A stretch of 64,000 nucleotides of DNA from Polynucleobacter sp. AP-Reno-20A-A9 (GCF_018882085.1 NZ_JACVPB010000009.1:1-64000), one strand, 5' to 3'; shown: positions 52,207 through 63,483, numbered from the stretch's first letter. Translations and numbers: made by a program. Notes: generated from the letters alone by a model not told the origin.

Positions 52207-53013
52207 TTACTCGAATCCGCCAATACGGCCAAGATTACCTAGGTTCAACCAAACAAAGAAGGCCTTACCGACAATGTTTTTATCCGGCACAAAGCCCCAG
52301 TAACGTGAGTCTGCGCTGTTGTCACGGTTATCGCCCATCGCAAAGTAATGCCCTGGGGGCACCTTGCAAGTCACACCAGACTGTTGATACTGGCAGAATT
52401 CAGAACCTGGAAAACGCTCAGTCGGAAATACGGTAGCCGGACGATCTGGATCATTAAGGATGTCATGACGATTACCACCCAAATCTGCCGGGAAGGTTTC
52501 TGTGAAACGCTTGGCATAGCGCATATTCTCAGGATCGAGATAAGGCTCACCGCCACTATATTGCAAGGGCTGCCCATTAATAATCAGGCGCTTATTTTCA
52601 TAAGTGATTTCATCACCTGGCAATGCCACTACGCGCTTGATGTAGTCAACCGACTCGTCACGTGGGTAGCGAAATACCACCACATCACCACGCTTAGGCG
52701 AACCCAAGTCAACTACTTTTTGATTGAGCACCGGCAAACGAATTCCATAGGTAAATTTATTTACCAAAATGAAGTCGCCGATTTGTAATGTAGGGATCAT
52801 TGAGCCAGAAGGGATCTTAAAAGGCTCGGCGATAAAGGAGCGCAAAACAAATACCGCACAAATCACCGGGAAGAAACCTGCGGTGTATTCCAGCCACAAA
52901 GGCATACGGTCAATACCTGCCAAACGTCTTTGTGGGGCAAAGTGTAATTTGTCAGCAACCCAAGCGATTCCAGAAACAATCACCAGGATGAAAAGGACTA
53001 GAGCAAAGTTCAT
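52207..53013 (-). CDS. lepB: Signal peptidase I
   Basis: 268 residues. Two N-terminal membrane segments (about 3-22 and 45-62) precede the catalytic [15 protein letters not shown] (serine about 74). The general base lysine is in [13 protein letters not shown], and box E is [15 protein letters not shown]. It cleaves secretory signal peptides at the periplasmic face. It begins one base within the lepA stop and precedes rnc by five bases. Confidence 0.98.
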   Translation of the reverse strand: MNFALVLFILVIVSGIAWVADKLHFAPQRRLAGIDRMPLWLEYTAGFFPVICAVFVLRSFIAEPFKIPSGSMIPTLQIGDFILVNKFTYGIRLPVLNQKVVDLGSPKRGDVVVFRYPRDESVDYIKRVVALPGDEITYENKRLIINGQPLQYSGGEPYLDPENMRYAKRFTETFPADLGGNRHDILNDPDRPATVFPTERFPGSEFCQYQQSGVTCKVPPGHYFAMGDNRDNSADSRYWGFVPDKNIVGKAFFVWLNLGNLGRIGGFE

Positions 53014-54818
53014 TAATCCTCCACCTGCAGAATTGCCAAGAAGGCTTCTTGTGGAATTTCCACGTTACCTACTTGCTTCATACGCTTCTTACCTTCTTTT
53101 TGCTTCTCTAATAACTTACGCTTACGCGAGATGTCACCACCGTAGCACTTAGCCAATACGTTTTTACGTAAAGCTTTCACGTTTTCACGCGCAACGATAT
53201 TGCTACCAATCGCCGCCTGAATAGCCACATCGAACATTTGACGGGGAATAATGCCACGCATCTTAGCAACCACTTCGCGACCGCGATGTTGACTATTACT
53301 GCGGTGAACGATCACAGAGAGAGCATCCACCCGCTCACTATTAATGAGAATGTCGACCTTCACTACATCTGCTGGGCGATATTCTTTGAACTCGTAATCC
53401 ATCGAGGCATAACCACGTGAGATCGATTTCATTTTGTCAAAGAAGTCCAAAACAATTTCAGCCATCGGCAACTCATAAGTGAGCTTGACCTGACGACCTA
53501 AGTAATTCATATCCATCTGAATACCGCGCTTGCCAACACACAAGGTAATCATCGCTCCCACATACTCTTGCGGCATGTATAGGTTGACTGTCACAATTGG
53601 CTCAAGAATGGTATTGATTTTGCTAGCCTCAGGCATCTTCGATGGGTTATCCACCATCATGAGCGTGCCGTCAGATTGCTCCACTTGATACACCACCGTT
53701 GGAGCGGTGGTGATGAGATTCATGCCGTACTGACGTTCTAAACGCTCTTGCACAATCTCCATGTGCAACAAACCTAAGAAACCGCAGCGGAATCCAAAAC
53801 CGAGAGCCTGCGAAACCTCAGGCTCATACAAAAGTGAGGCGTCATTTAACTTGAGCTTTTCAAGGGACTCGCGCAACTGATCGTATTCGCTCGCCTCTAC
53901 TGGATATAAACCAGCAAAAACTTGGGGCTTCACTTCTTTAAAGCCTGGTAGCGGCTCAGCCGCAGGAACTCGCCCTTGCTGACCAGGAGTATGTGTAACT
54001 GTGTCGCCAACCTTGGCGGCTTTTAATTCCTTAATGCCGGCAATCACAAAGCCCACTTGACCAGCAGATAGCTCTGGACGATCTACTGACTTGGGGCTAA
54101 ACACGCCGACATGCTCGACTAAATGGCTTGAACCATTGGCCATTAAGGTGATTTTTTCTTTTGGCTTTAAGGTGCCATTTACAACGCGCACCAACATGAC
54201 AACACCTACATAGTTATCAAACCAGGAATCAATAATTAAGGCTTGCAATGGATCTGTTGCGTTACCCTTTGGCGGAGGTACCCGAGCAATCATTTCCTCG
54301 ATGACATCTGCCACGCCCAAGCCTGTTTTGGCTGAACAAGTGATTGCCTCAGAAGCGTCAATACCAATGACGTCTTCAATTTCTTTTTTAGCGCGCTCAG
54401 GATCAGCTTGGGGTAAGTCAATCTTGTTAAGCACTGGTACCACCTCAACACCCAACTCCAGCGCCATATAACAGTTGGCAACCGTTTGCGCCTCAACACC
54501 CTGACTGGCATCTACAACTAACAACGCGCCCTCACAGGCAGACAAAGAGCGACTGACTTCATAAGAGAAGTCAACGTGTCCCGGGGTATCAATCAGGTTG
54601 ATGTTGTAAATCTTGCCGTCTTTTGCTTTGTAATTTAAAGCTGCTGTTTGCGCCTTAATGGTAATGCCGCGCTCACGCTCAATATCCATTGAGTCAAGAA
54701 CTTGGGCTTCCATTTCGCGATCGGAGAGACCGCCGCAGAGTTGAATAATGCGATCGGCAAGCGTCGATTTGCCGTGATCGATATGGGCGATGATAGAAAA
54801 ATTGCGGATTAAATCCAT
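53013..54818 (-). CDS. lepA: Elongation factor 4 (LepA)
   Basis: 601 residues. G1 AHIDHGKST (about 10-18), DTPGHVDF (about 77-84) and NKID (about 131-134) show the translational GTPase domain. The C-terminal LepA-specific domain ends with [26 protein letters not shown]. It promotes back-translocation or assembly under stress. First gene of lepA-lepB-rnc-era-recO-pdxJ-acpS-nagZ. The 137-base gap upstream holds tandem hairpins after degP. Confidence 0.98.
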   Translation of the reverse strand: MDLIRNFSIIAHIDHGKSTLADRIIQLCGGLSDREMEAQVLDSMDIERERGITIKAQTAALNYKAKDGKIYNINLIDTPGHVDFSYEVSRSLSACEGALLVVDASQGVEAQTVANCYMALELGVEVVPVLNKIDLPQADPERAKKEIEDVIGIDASEAITCSAKTGLGVADVIEEMIARVPPPKGNATDPLQALIIDSWFDNYVGVVMLVRVVNGTLKPKEKITLMANGSSHLVEHVGVFSPKSVDRPELSAGQVGFVIAGIKELKAAKVGDTVTHTPGQQGRVPAAEPLPGFKEVKPQVFAGLYPVEASEYDQLRESLEKLKLNDASLLYEPEVSQALGFGFRCGFLGLLHMEIVQERLERQYGMNLITTAPTVVYQVEQSDGTLMMVDNPSKMPEASKINTILEPIVTVNLYMPQEYVGAMITLCVGKRGIQMDMNYLGRQVKLTYELPMAEIVLDFFDKMKSISRGYASMDYEFKEYRPADVVKVDILINSERVDALSVIVHRSNSQHRGREVVAKMRGIIPRQMFDVAIQAAIGSNIVARENVKALRKNVLAKCYGGDISRKRKLLEKQKEGKKRMKQVGNVEIPQEAFLAILQVED

Positions 54819-54909
54819 AGCGTCTTAATAGGTCATTCAAAAAACGCCTTGTCAGAACGCACCACGATGATGCGCTGCAAAAAGTCGTCTTAAAGTGATT
54901 GTAATGGGT

Positions 54910-54957
54910 GGCGCCTAAAAGGCGCTAAACCCCATTTTTTGGCCCAAAAAAGGGGTT
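54910..54957 (-). terminator. Tandem hairpins after degP
   Basis: Minus strand: AACCCC-TTTTTTGG/CCAAAAAA-GGGGTT (54928-54957), overlapping the degP stop, then GCGCC-TTTTA-GGCGC (54911-54925). Neither is followed by a clean T-run, so they may be a 3' stabilising structure or a weak terminator before lepA. Confidence 0.45.
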
Positions 54958-56404
54958 ATTTAGGTCTTACAGGTACCACTAAAGTGCTGTCAGCACGGCG
55001 TATAAAGACCGGAACGGCCTTATTGACGTCCAAACCCTTGGCTAGAGCCTCAAATTGCTTAACACTCGTAATATCGGCATCCGCAACCCGAATAATGACG
55101 TCGCCCGGCCGGATTCCCGCTTTTGCCAAAGGACCATCACCTAAGCCAGTTACTTCAACCCCGCCCTTGATATTTAAATCCTTCTTTTTAGCGTCCGATA
55201 ACTCACTCACAACAACTCCGAGGGTGTTCGCACCATTGCCGCTGGCTGCAGGTGTATCAGGCCTCTTGTTGGCAACTTGACCGGATTCAGTATCTGTTAC
55301 GGTAACCGTTAAATCACGGACTCCACCCTTACGCCAAACTTGCAAGGGTGCTGAAGTACCTGGCTTCGTTTCACCTACTACTCTTGGTAAGTCGGTTGAT
55401 TTAGAAATATCGCGACCATTAAAGCTGAGGATCACATCGCCTGCTTCAATACCACCAGCCGCTGCTGGTCCACCTGGCTCCACATTACGAACATAAGCGC
55501 CACGAGGTTTACCCAAACCTAAACTCTCAGCCACTTCTTTAGTCATCTCACCCAAAGCAACACCAATGCGACCCCGGGTCATCTTGCCATTAGTGCGTAA
55601 TTGATCCGCAACACGCATTGCCTCATCAATTGGAATCGCAAAGGAGATGCCCATATAGCCGCCAGAGCGACTAAAGATTTGTGAGTTGATGCCAATCACT
55701 TGACCAGCAGTATTTAAAAGTGGGCCACCAGAATTTCCAGGATTCACCGCAACGTCAGTCTGAATAAAAGGTAAGTAGTCACCCGTATCACGACTCTTTG
55801 CCGACACAATCCCTGCTGTCACCGTATTCTCAAGGCCAAATGGGGAGCCAATCGCCAATACCCACTCGCCTACACGCACCCTAGATGAATCACCTAAAGG
55901 TAGCTTTGGCAAATCACGCGCTTCAATTTTTACAACTGCAACATCAGTACGCTTATCCATGCCGAGTAACTTTGCTTTGAACTCACGCTTATCAGTCAGA
56001 GTGACATAGATCGTTGTGGCGCCTTCAACAACGTGAGCGTTGGTCAAAATTAATCCATTGGATTCAATAATGAAACCAGAGCCTACGCCGCGATCGGCCT
56101 CTTGTGGCTTACCTGGATTGGGTTGTGCTTGCTTGGGACTATTTGGAATTCCAGGAATAGGTACACCAAAGAAACGGCGGAAGAATTCCGCTTGATCTTC
56201 AGGCATCCCAGGAATGCCGCCTTGTGCTTGCTGCACCACTACTTTTTCAGTAGTGCGAATATTTACAACAGCCGGACTAGCGCGCTCAACCAAATCTGCA
56301 AAGTCAGGAATCGTGACTCGGGGATTTTGCGCGATGGCAGATGGAATAAACGCGACCTGCCCTAGACCAAAGATAGCCAAGAGCGCAATTAAGTACTTTT
56401 TCAT
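54956..56404 (-). CDS. degP: Periplasmic serine protease DegP/MucD (Do family)
   Basis: 482 residues. A signal peptide (about 1-25, FIPSAIAQ) leads to a trypsin-like domain with the H-D-S triad in LTNAHVVEGAT, KRTDVAVVKI and NPGNSGGPLLN. Two PDZ domains follow (about 265-360 and 385-480). It degrades or refolds damaged envelope proteins. In many Burkholderiales it is the last gene of fabF-rpoE-rseA-rseB-mucD; here it follows fabF directly with a 50-base gap. Confidence 0.96.
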   Translation of the reverse strand: MKKYLIALLAIFGLGQVAFIPSAIAQNPRVTIPDFADLVERASPAVVNIRTTEKVVVQQAQGGIPGMPEDQAEFFRRFFGVPIPGIPNSPKQAQPNPGKPQEADRGVGSGFIIESNGLILTNAHVVEGATTIYVTLTDKREFKAKLLGMDKRTDVAVVKIEARDLPKLPLGDSSRVRVGEWVLAIGSPFGLENTVTAGIVSAKSRDTGDYLPFIQTDVAVNPGNSGGPLLNTAGQVIGINSQIFSRSGGYMGISFAIPIDEAMRVADQLRTNGKMTRGRIGVALGEMTKEVAESLGLGKPRGAYVRNVEPGGPAAAGGIEAGDVILSFNGRDISKSTDLPRVVGETKPGTSAPLQVWRKGGVRDLTVTVTDTESGQVANKRPDTPAASGNGANTLGVVVSELSDAKKKDLNIKGGVEVTGLGDGPLAKAGIRPGDVIIRVADADITSVKQFEALAKGLDVNKAVPVFIRRADSTLVVPVRPK

Positions 56405-56454
56405 AATGCTATAGACCTACTTGGTGAAAACCAACAATGAAGATATTAAGAATA

Positions 56455-57702
56455 TTAGGTCAGTTTGCCAAAAATCAAGGTACCGTTAGTACCCCCAAAA
56501 CCAAAGTTGTTTTTGACTGCATGGTCAATCTTCACATCTCTAGCGGTATTGGCGCAGTAGTCCAAGTCACACTCAGGATCTTGATTGAAGATATTGATAG
56601 TAGGTGGCGATTTTTGGTTATGAAGAGCCAAAATCGTGAAAACAGACTCCAAGCCACCAGCACCACCCAAAAGGTGACCGGTCATCGACTTGGTAGAGTT
56701 AATTAAAGTCTTTTTAGCGTGATCGCCTAAAGCTGCCTTAATCGCTTCAGTTTCATTCTTATCGCCCAAAGGCGTAGAAGTTCCGTGAGCATTTAAATAC
56801 TGAATTTGATCTGGATTGAGTTTGGCATCGCGCATTGCGTTCACCATGCAACGACGTGGGCCATCCATATTTGGCGCAGTCATGTGATAAGCATCACCAC
56901 TCATACCGAAGCCTAACAATTCGCAATAGATTTTTGCGCCACGGGCTTTAGCGTGCTCGTACTCCTCAATCACAACTACACCCGCGCCTTCGCCCAGAAC
57001 AAAACCATCGCGGTCTTTATCCCATGGGCGTGATGCAGTTGCAGGATCATCATTACGAGTAGACAGCGCTCTTGCAGAAGCAAAACCGCCAACCCCTAAT
57101 GCTGAGATAGTAGATTCAGCACCGCCAGCAACCATGACATCAGCATCACCGTACTGAATTAATCGGGCAGCCAATCCAATACTATGTAAACCCGTTGTAC
57201 AGGCTGTTACCGCAGCAACGTTTGGACCTTTGAGACCAAACAAAATACTGAGGTGGCCAGAAATCATATTGATGATGGAGCCTGGAACAAAGAAAGGTGA
57301 GATACGGCGAGGACCACGAGCCAATAACTCAGCGCCCGTTTCCTCAATCATTGGCAAGCCACCGATACCGGAGCCAACCATAACACCAACGCGTTCAGCG
57401 TTTTGTTCGGTAATCTCTAAACCACTGTCGCGAATGGCTTGCGTACCAGCAGCAATGCCGTAATGGATAAAGGTATCCATATGGCGCGCCTCTTTGGCAG
57501 ATACATATTCTTCGACATTGAAATCTTTCACCTCTCCAGCGAAATGAACGCTAAGCGGAGTGTGGTCAAACTTGGTGATAGTAGCAATGCCAGATTTGCC
57601 CGCAAGCAAATTTGACCAAGCTACATCAACCGAATTACCAACAGGTGAGATAAGACCAAGGCCGGTGACTACTACCCGGCGTCGGCCATTTGATGCTGAC
57701 AC
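56455..57702 (-). CDS. fabF: 3-oxoacyl-[ACP] synthase II
   Basis: 415 residues. The catalytic cysteine is in [13 protein letters not shown] (about 163-175), the two histidines in [11 protein letters not shown] and [13 protein letters not shown]. It elongates acyl chains, including palmitoleate to cis-vaccenate. It follows acpP by 21 bases, ending the fab cluster. Confidence 0.98.
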   Translation of the reverse strand: MSASNGRRRVVVTGLGLISPVGNSVDVAWSNLLAGKSGIATITKFDHTPLSVHFAGEVKDFNVEEYVSAKEARHMDTFIHYGIAAGTQAIRDSGLEITEQNAERVGVMVGSGIGGLPMIEETGAELLARGPRRISPFFVPGSIINMISGHLSILFGLKGPNVAAVTACTTGLHSIGLAARLIQYGDADVMVAGGAESTISALGVGGFASARALSTRNDDPATASRPWDKDRDGFVLGEGAGVVVIEEYEHAKARGAKIYCELLGFGMSGDAYHMTAPNMDGPRRCMVNAMRDAKLNPDQIQYLNAHGTSTPLGDKNETEAIKAALGDHAKKTLINSTKSMTGHLLGGAGGLESVFTILALHNQKSPPTINIFNQDPECDLDYCANTARDVKIDHAVKNNFGFGGTNGTLIFGKLT

Positions 57703-57723
57703 AGTAATACCTAGGCTAGGGAA

Positions 57724-57963
57724 TTAACCCTGAGCTTTTGATGTAGCGAAGTCGATCGCGAGCTGAACTGTGGTGATCTTTTCAGCTTCCTCATCAGGAA
57801 TTTCGATGCCGAATTCATCTTCCAAAGCCATAACCAGCTCAACAGTGTCAAGAGAGTCAGCGCCCAAGTCGTTCACGAAAGAAGATTCATTCTTGATGTC
57901 TCCTTCAGCGACGCCTAATTGCTCAGCGACGATTTTCTTAACGCGTTGTTCGATGTTGTCCAT
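57724..57963 (-). CDS. acpP: Acyl carrier protein
   Basis: 79 residues from ATG 57963 ([18 protein letters not shown]). An open extension to 58047 is not part of the gene. The phosphopantetheine serine lies in [20 protein letters not shown]. It carries the growing acyl chain and is activated by AcpS. Confidence 0.98.
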   Translation of the reverse strand: MDNIEQRVKKIVAEQLGVAEGDIKNESSFVNDLGADSLDTVELVMALEDEFGIEIPDEEAEKITTVQLAIDFATSKAQG

Positions 57964-58063
57964 TAATTTCCCCAGGGGTTGTAAAAACGATGAAAGGATT
58001 TTATCAGTTTGGCGGACCGAATTAGCAAATTCGCCTAAAAATGACAAAATCCTGGCTTTGCCG

Positions 58064-58807
58064 TTAGGCTAAATAAAGTCCACCATTGACGTGGAGGGTA
58101 TTACCCGTAATGTAACCAGCGGCTGGAGAGGCCAAAAAGGCCACCGCTTGGGCGACATCCTCAGGACTACCCAAACGCGCCAAAGGAATGTTCACTTTTA
58201 GGGCATTTTGCTGCTCTTCGCTCAAAGCGCGGGTCATATCGGTATCGATAAATCCAGGGGCTACGCAATTTACAGTGATATTACGGCTGCCAATTTCACG
58301 GGCTAAGGCACGAGTCATTCCAGAGACACCCGCTTTTGCAGCTGCGTAATTTGCCTGCCCAGGATTGCCCATATGACCAACAATAGAGGTGATATTAATA
58401 ATGCGGCCGCTACGGGCCTTCATCATTGGGCGCATCACCGCTTGAGAAAGGCGGAAAACTGAACTTAAATTGGTATCAATCACATCAGTCCACTCATCAG
58501 CCTTCATGCGCATAGATAAGTTATCACGCGTGATGCCAGCGTTATTCACCAATATATTGATGCCGCCATACTCTTTCACGATCAGATCAATAATTTCTTC
58601 ACAAGCATTTGGAGCGGTCACATTCAGTACCTTGCCAGCACCGCCTGAAGCTTTTAAGCGCTCATCAATCGCTTTAGCCCCACTCTCGGATGTCGCTGTT
58701 CCAATGACTTTGGCGCCGCACTTTACTAACTCATCCGCAATTGCCTGACCGATGCCGCGAGAGGCACCAGTTACCAAGGCAATTTGTCCACTTAAGTCGA
58801 GATTCAT
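58064..58807 (-). CDS. fabG: 3-oxoacyl-[ACP] reductase
   Basis: 247 residues, a classical short-chain dehydrogenase. [12 protein letters not shown] (about 14-25) binds NADPH, NNAG is at about 87-90, and Y-x-x-x-K in NYAAAKAGV (about 153-161) is the catalytic pair. It reduces 3-oxoacyl-ACP. It is followed by acpP after about 100 bases. Confidence 0.98.
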   Translation of the reverse strand: MNLDLSGQIALVTGASRGIGQAIADELVKCGAKVIGTATSESGAKAIDERLKASGGAGKVLNVTAPNACEEIIDLIVKEYGGINILVNNAGITRDNLSMRMKADEWTDVIDTNLSSVFRLSQAVMRPMMKARSGRIINITSIVGHMGNPGQANYAAAKAGVSGMTRALAREIGSRNITVNCVAPGFIDTDMTRALSEEQQNALKVNIPLARLGSPEDVAQAVAFLASPAAGYITGNTLHVNGGLYLA

Positions 58808-58858
58808 GTTTGTCTTCCGCTGTTTTGAGTACTTCTTTAATTTTCTTTAGTCTTGATT

Positions 58859-59794
58859 TTATTTCAGAGTTGCCAGAACTTCATTCAAGCTAGCTTCGTC
58901 AAATACTGGCATACCCGTCACTTGATCATTAATACGTTTTGTAAGGCCTGCCAGAACTTTCCCTGGGCCGCACTCTACTACCTGAGTAATACCCTGAGAA
59001 GCCATAGCCTGAATGGTTTCCTGCCAGCGCACAGGCTTGGCAGCTTGACGCACTAACGCATCTTTAATCGCAAGCGGATCATTCAAGATTTCAACATCTA
59101 CGTTATTGATAACGGCAATGGTTGGCACCTTAAATTCGATGTTAGCTAAATAGCCTCTCAGTTTTTCAGAGGCTGGCTGCAACAAAGAAGAATGAAATGG
59201 CGCAGAAACTGGTAATGGCAGAGCTCGCTTAGCGCCAGCAGCTTTTAATAATTCGCATGCTTTGGTAACCGCATCACTTGCACCAGCAATCACCACTTGT
59301 CCAGGTGCATTGAAATTAACAGCCTCAACCACACAACCAGACACAGCACTAGCCTGAGCGCAAACCTGAATCACCATAGCATCATCTAAACCAAGAATCG
59401 CTGCCATACCGCCCGTACCAACAGGCACTGCACTTTGCATCGCTTCGGCACGAAAGCGCACCAAAGGTACGGCATCTTTAAAAGAAATAACGCCAGATGC
59501 AACCAAGGCGGAGTACTCACCCAGGCTGTGACCTGCCATCACCTCGGGTACAGCACCACCCGCCGCCAACCAAGCACGATAAAAAGCAACGCCCGCAGTT
59601 AGCATCACCGGCTGCGTATTCGTAGTTAATGACAATGCCTCGGCGGGGCCTTCAGAAATCAATTTTGCAACGTCTTCGCCCAATGCTTCGGAAGCCTCTT
59701 GCAATGTTGCGCGCACTTCTGGGCGCTCAGAAATGGAATTGAGCATCCCAACAGATTGAGAGCCTTGGCCAGGGAATACAAATGCAAATGTCAT
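58859..59794 (-). CDS. fabD: Malonyl-CoA:ACP transacylase
   Basis: 311 residues. FPGQGSQSVGML (about 7-18), the nucleophile serine in AGHSLGEYSALVASG (about 91-105) and VSAPFHSSLLQPA (histidine about 202) are all present. It loads malonate on ACP for FabH and FabF. Confidence 0.98.
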   Translation of the reverse strand: MTFAFVFPGQGSQSVGMLNSISERPEVRATLQEASEALGEDVAKLISEGPAEALSLTTNTQPVMLTAGVAFYRAWLAAGGAVPEVMAGHSLGEYSALVASGVISFKDAVPLVRFRAEAMQSAVPVGTGGMAAILGLDDAMVIQVCAQASAVSGCVVEAVNFNAPGQVVIAGASDAVTKACELLKAAGAKRALPLPVSAPFHSSLLQPASEKLRGYLANIEFKVPTIAVINNVDVEILNDPLAIKDALVRQAAKPVRWQETIQAMASQGITQVVECGPGKVLAGLTKRINDQVTGMPVFDEASLNEVLATLK

Positions 59795-59854
59795 GTGATT
59801 AATTCACTAATAAAGAAATTAAAGAGATGAGTAAATAAATATAGTGAGCTGCTC

Positions 59855-60841
59855 TTAGTATTTAATGGCAACCGCACCCCAAGCGAATCCGCCGCCAACG
59901 CCCTCTAGCAAGAGATGTTGTCCACGCTTGATCTGCCCAGAGCGCACGCCAGCATCTAATGCCAACGGAATAGATGCAGCTGAAGTATTGCCATGCTCAT
60001 GCACGGTAACGATCACTTTATCCATGGACATGCCCATCTTCTTAGCAGTACCTTCCATGATACGAATATTGGCTTGATGGGGAACCAACCAATCGATTTG
60101 CTCCGGCTTCAGGCTGGCCTTATCAAGCGCCTCATGAGCTACTTGCTCTAAAACCTTCACAGCTAGCTTAAAGACTGCTGGACCATCCATTGTCATAAAT
60201 GGGGAGCCATGAACTTCGCCATTACCAGCGCGCCCAGGAACACACAAAATATCGCGTTGACTACCATCAGCATGTAATGCAGTAGAGAGAATGCCTGCCT
60301 CATTTGAGGCCTCGAGCACAACCGCCCCAGCCCCATCGCCAAACAAGACGCAAGTGCCACGGTCTTGGAAATTCAGAATGCGGGAGAAGGTCTCTGCACC
60401 AATTACCAATACCTTTTTATATGTGCCAGAACGAATAAACGCATCTGCAATAGCGAGCGCATAAGTAAAGCCAGCACATACTGCCTGCACATCAAAAGCG
60501 GCGCAAGAAGTATGGGCACCCAACTTATCCTGCACTACGCAAGCAGTGCTTGGAAAGCCGCCCAAATGGTCTGGCGTAGAAGTGGCCAAAATAATGAGGT
60601 CTAAATCTTCAGAAGTCATTCCGGCGCTCTGGAGTGCTGCTTGCGCAGCCTTCATTGCTAGATCACTAGTCAGCTCGTTTTCAGCAGCAAAGTGGCGTGC
60701 AGAAATTCCACTACGCGTTTTAATCCACTCATCACTGGTCTCTAGGCCAGTTTTGGCAAGACGTTCAACTAAGTCTTGGTTGGTTAAGCGCAACTCGGGA
60801 AGATAGCTTCCCGTGCCCGCTACTCTTGCAAAAATACTCAT
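59855..60841 (-). CDS. fabH: 3-oxoacyl-[ACP] synthase III
   Basis: 328 residues. The Cys-His-Asn triad is visible in [13 protein letters not shown] (about 117-129), VPHQANIRI (about 252-260) and [11 protein letters not shown] (about 282-292). It condenses acetyl-CoA with malonyl-ACP to start chain growth. Its ATG overlaps the plsX stop by four bases. Confidence 0.98.
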   Translation of the reverse strand: MSIFARVAGTGSYLPELRLTNQDLVERLAKTGLETSDEWIKTRSGISARHFAAENELTSDLAMKAAQAALQSAGMTSEDLDLIILATSTPDHLGGFPSTACVVQDKLGAHTSCAAFDVQAVCAGFTYALAIADAFIRSGTYKKVLVIGAETFSRILNFQDRGTCVLFGDGAGAVVLEASNEAGILSTALHADGSQRDILCVPGRAGNGEVHGSPFMTMDGPAVFKLAVKVLEQVAHEALDKASLKPEQIDWLVPHQANIRIMEGTAKKMGMSMDKVIVTVHEHGNTSAASIPLALDAGVRSGQIKRGQHLLLEGVGGGFAWGAVAIKY

Positions 60842-61851
60842 ACTTTTGTCTCCACCACAAAGGCTGCAGCAATACGCTCCACCATGCGGTTCTTAGCCGC
60901 TTCATAGGCGCGATCCAAGGCAAAGCCAAAAGCAAAGCGATCAGCAGAACCGTGACTCTTAATCACACAACCACGTAAACCCAACAATACTGCACCGTTA
61001 TAACGACGATGATCAACGCGCTTACGGACTCTTAATAAAGGCACCATTGCGCAAATTGCCATCAACTTAGTAAGCCATGAGCGATTAAATTCTTGACGAA
61101 TCAAACCACTCATCATTTTTGCTAAACCTTCACTAGCCTTGAGAACGACGTTACCGACAAAGCCATCGCAGACCACAATATCGGTCGTACCCTTGAAGAT
61201 GTCGTTGCCCTCTACATTGCCGTAAAAGTTTAAAGAGGTTTGACGCAGTAATTCGCCAGTTTGTTTAACTACTTCATTCCCTTTAATCACTTCTTCACCA
61301 ATATTGAGAAGACCAATTGAAGGGTTTTCCTTGCCATCCACCACTTGCACCATCACGTTTGCCATCTGGGCAAACTGAACTAAGTGCATTGGCTCGCAGT
61401 CGGCATTTGCACCGAGGTCCAGCATAGTTGTACCGCGCCCTAATTCATTGGGGATGGCGGTCGCAATCGCAGGACGATCAACACCCTCAAGCGTTTTGAG
61501 AATATAGCGAGAGATCGCCATGAGCGCACCAGTATTGCCAGAAGAAACTACAGCATCAGCAGCGCCTTCTTTAACTTGCTCAATGGCAACACGCATAGAT
61601 GAATCTTTTTTACGACGTAAAGCAATCTCGATGGGATCATCCATCAAGACGACTTCACTAGCGGAAATAATTTGAATTCGCTCCATAGGAGCTTTTGGAA
61701 ATTTACTCAAGGCTTGCTTGATTAAATCGGGATCACCAACGAGGGTGATTTTCACATCAGCATGTTTTTCTAAAAAATCGCAGGCAGCCGGGACCGTCAC
61801 GACGACTCCATGATCTCCGCCCATGGCATCAATAGCAAGAGTAACGCTCAT
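60838..61851 (-). CDS. plsX: Phosphate acyltransferase PlsX
   Basis: 337 residues from ATG 61851 ([18 protein letters not shown]), the usual PlsX start; an upstream ATG at 61884 would add 11 residues. It makes acyl-phosphate from acyl-ACP for phospholipid synthesis. [10 protein letters not shown] and [11 protein letters not shown] are family motifs. It follows rpmF with a terminator between them. Confidence 0.96.
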   Translation of the reverse strand: MSVTLAIDAMGGDHGVVVTVPAACDFLEKHADVKITLVGDPDLIKQALSKFPKAPMERIQIISASEVVLMDDPIEIALRRKKDSSMRVAIEQVKEGAADAVVSSGNTGALMAISRYILKTLEGVDRPAIATAIPNELGRGTTMLDLGANADCEPMHLVQFAQMANVMVQVVDGKENPSIGLLNIGEEVIKGNEVVKQTGELLRQTSLNFYGNVEGNDIFKGTTDIVVCDGFVGNVVLKASEGLAKMMSGLIRQEFNRSWLTKLMAICAMVPLLRVRKRVDHRRYNGAVLLGLRGCVIKSHGSADRFAFGFALDRAYEAAKNRMVERIAAAFVVETKV

Positions 61852-61884
61852 AAGCTCATTGATTGCTGCAAGTGATTTATCCAA

Positions 61885-61913
61885 GAAAAAAGCGGCTTTT
61901 ACTGGAGCCGCTT
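61885..61913 (-). terminator. Intrinsic terminator between rpmF and plsX
   Basis: Minus strand AAGCGGCT, 8-base loop, AGCCGCTT then TTTTTCTT (61906-61913 with 61890-61897). It lies 21 bases after rpmF and 34 bases before plsX, so it probably limits read-through from rpmF into the fab genes. Confidence 0.8.
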
Positions 61914-61934
61914 CTATCTGTTTAGACTAAAAAA

Positions 61935-62114
61935 TTAGTCGTTTTTGGTTTTAACAACTTTACGACCACGATAGTAGCCGTTAGGTGAAATGTGGTGGCG
62001 CAAATGAGCCTCACCAGTTGTGGCTTCAACAGCCGTAGCAGGTGCGGTCAAGAAGTCGTGCGCACGGTGCATGCCACGTTTGGAAGGTGATTTTTTGTTT
62101 TGTTGAACGGCCAT
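61935..62114 (-). CDS. rpmF: 50S ribosomal protein L32
   Basis: 59 residues beginning [20 protein letters not shown], a standard L32 start. It ends [14 protein letters not shown] and lacks the zinc cysteines found in some L32 forms, as usual for proteobacteria. The gene is between yceD and plsX, its conserved position. It was found by reading the sequence, as it is short. Confidence 0.97.
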   Translation of the reverse strand: MAVQQNKKSPSKRGMHRAHDFLTAPATAVEATTGEAHLRHHISPNGYYRGRKVVKTKND

Positions 62115-62137
62115 ATTGAACTCCTAAGCAAGGCAAT

Positions 62138-62146
62138 ATTCTAGCA
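62138..62146 (-). promoter_or_regulatory. Extended -10 promoter candidate for rpmF and the fab genes
   Basis: Minus strand TGCTAGAAT (62138-62146): a TAGAAT hexamer with an upstream TG dinucleotide. It lies 24-32 bases before the rpmF ATG. No strong -35 is seen, as expected of extended -10 promoters. Confidence 0.45.
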
Positions 62147-62219
62147 TGGAAATGTGCCTAAACGCTTGATTTATTGACAAAAGATACTTAAAACAACAAC
62201 TGAAATAAAACCCCTAATT

Positions 62220-62795
62220 TCAGTTTTTCTTCATATTTTTCAATACGTTAAAGGGATTTTCCCGCTCATTTGATGGCCCCTCATCAGCCTCATCCCCAAA
62301 GGTGGATGCGTGTGGCTCACAAAACCCATCTGGATGCTTTGGAATGAGGGGTAAAGACAGCAAAACCTCATCCTCTATGGTTTCCAGGAGGTTAAAATGC
62401 TGATTTACGACCAGGGGCTCTTGCTCTTCATCCTCAACGGGGTATTCATCCGCCTCAGAATCTGTCAAAACCAGAATAAATCGACGTTTTTCATCCAAAT
62501 CGACCGCACAATCTTGTAAACAGCGCTGGCAGACCAGGTGCAGACGGCCTTTTAGGCCTAATTCGAGGATTTGATGGGGCTCACTCCCCGGGGAATCCTG
62601 AAAATGAGTCTTCACTGACCAATTGAAACCATCGGCTGGATTGACGACTGAAGCCTCCTCAGCCACTCTTGGTATATCTGACATGCTTAAAAAACCAGTC
62701 CCCACATAAGATTGAGGGGCACAAAAATCTACCCTTCTTAAGGCACTAGGCTCGGCAGATAACACGACTTGAGGTAAAACTTGATTACGATTCAT
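62220..62795 (-). CDS. yceD: YceD family (DUF177) large ribosomal RNA accumulation protein
   Basis: 191 residues. The conserved core GRLHLVCQRCLQDCAVDL (about 90-107) carries the cysteines, and DEVLLSLPLIPKH (about 147-159) follows. Relatives influence 23S rRNA accumulation; the mechanism is not settled. It is upstream of rpmF as in most proteobacteria and divergent from maf. Confidence 0.92.
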   Translation of the reverse strand: MNRNQVLPQVVLSAEPSALRRVDFCAPQSYVGTGFLSMSDIPRVAEEASVVNPADGFNWSVKTHFQDSPGSEPHQILELGLKGRLHLVCQRCLQDCAVDLDEKRRFILVLTDSEADEYPVEDEEQEPLVVNQHFNLLETIEDEVLLSLPLIPKHPDGFCEPHASTFGDEADEGPSNERENPFNVLKNMKKN

Positions 62796-62837
62796 GGCAT
62801 CAGTCTAAATGAAGCCCCCCTAGAAAGCACAGCAAAA

Positions 62838-63452
62838 ATGAGTATCTCTACAAATGCACCTCAAAATCCAAGACTCATCTTGGCATCTACATCGGCATAT
62901 CGCCGTGAGCTTTTAGAACGACTACGTATCTCTTTTGAAGTCATCTCACCGAAGGTAGACGAAACCCCACTCACCAGCGAGAGCACTCTTGATTTAGCGC
63001 TTCGACTTGCTCAAGCAAAAGCAGCCGCAGTTGCCAAAGAACATCCTAATGCTTGGGTGATTGGCTCTGATCAAGTTGCAGATCTTTGTGGTGCAGCAAT
63101 TGGTAAGCCAGGTAATTTTGAAAGGGCTTTAGCGCAACTACAACTCATGCGTGGTCAAGTAGTGACTTTTCAAACGGCGTTATGTTTGATGAAGGGCGAC
63201 ACCCAAACCACTTTATGCGTTCCTACTCAAGTCACCTTTCGCAAACTGCCAGACAGTGCTTTAGAGGCCTATTTACTTGCTGAAGAACCTTATGACTGCG
63301 CTGGCAGCGCTAAGTCTGAAGGCCTTGGCATTAGCCTGCTAGAGTCCATTAAGAGTGATGACCCAACTGCTTTAATTGGCTTACCGCTGATTGCGTTAAC
63401 CGGCTTACTGCGCGATGCCGGTTTTGCAATCCCATCAAAAAATATTAAGTAA
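62838..63452 (+). CDS. Maf family nucleotide pyrophosphatase
   Basis: 204 residues from ATG 62838 (MSISTNAPQNPRLILAST). An open frame from 62781 would overlap the yceD start and is not used. SAYRRELLERL, the acidic SPKVDETPLT, GSDQVADL and DCAGSAKSEGLG match Maf. Family members remove pyrophosphate from modified or canonical nucleotides. The group with 7-methyl-GTP activity (YceF) is likely given the yceD-linked position, but this is an inference. Confidence 0.93.
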   Translation: MSISTNAPQNPRLILASTSAYRRELLERLRISFEVISPKVDETPLTSESTLDLALRLAQAKAAAVAKEHPNAWVIGSDQVADLCGAAIGKPGNFERALAQLQLMRGQVVTFQTALCLMKGDTQTTLCVPTQVTFRKLPDSALEAYLLAEEPYDCAGSAKSEGLGISLLESIKSDDPTALIGLPLIALTGLLRDAGFAIPSKNIK

Positions 63453-63483
63453 TAAAAAATTAGAAAATAAGAAGAAGCAATTC

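Noticed and set aside
57964-58047. Upstream extension of acpP
   Set aside because: Acyl carrier proteins begin at MDNIEQ or similar, and the extension is non-conserved intergenic sequence.
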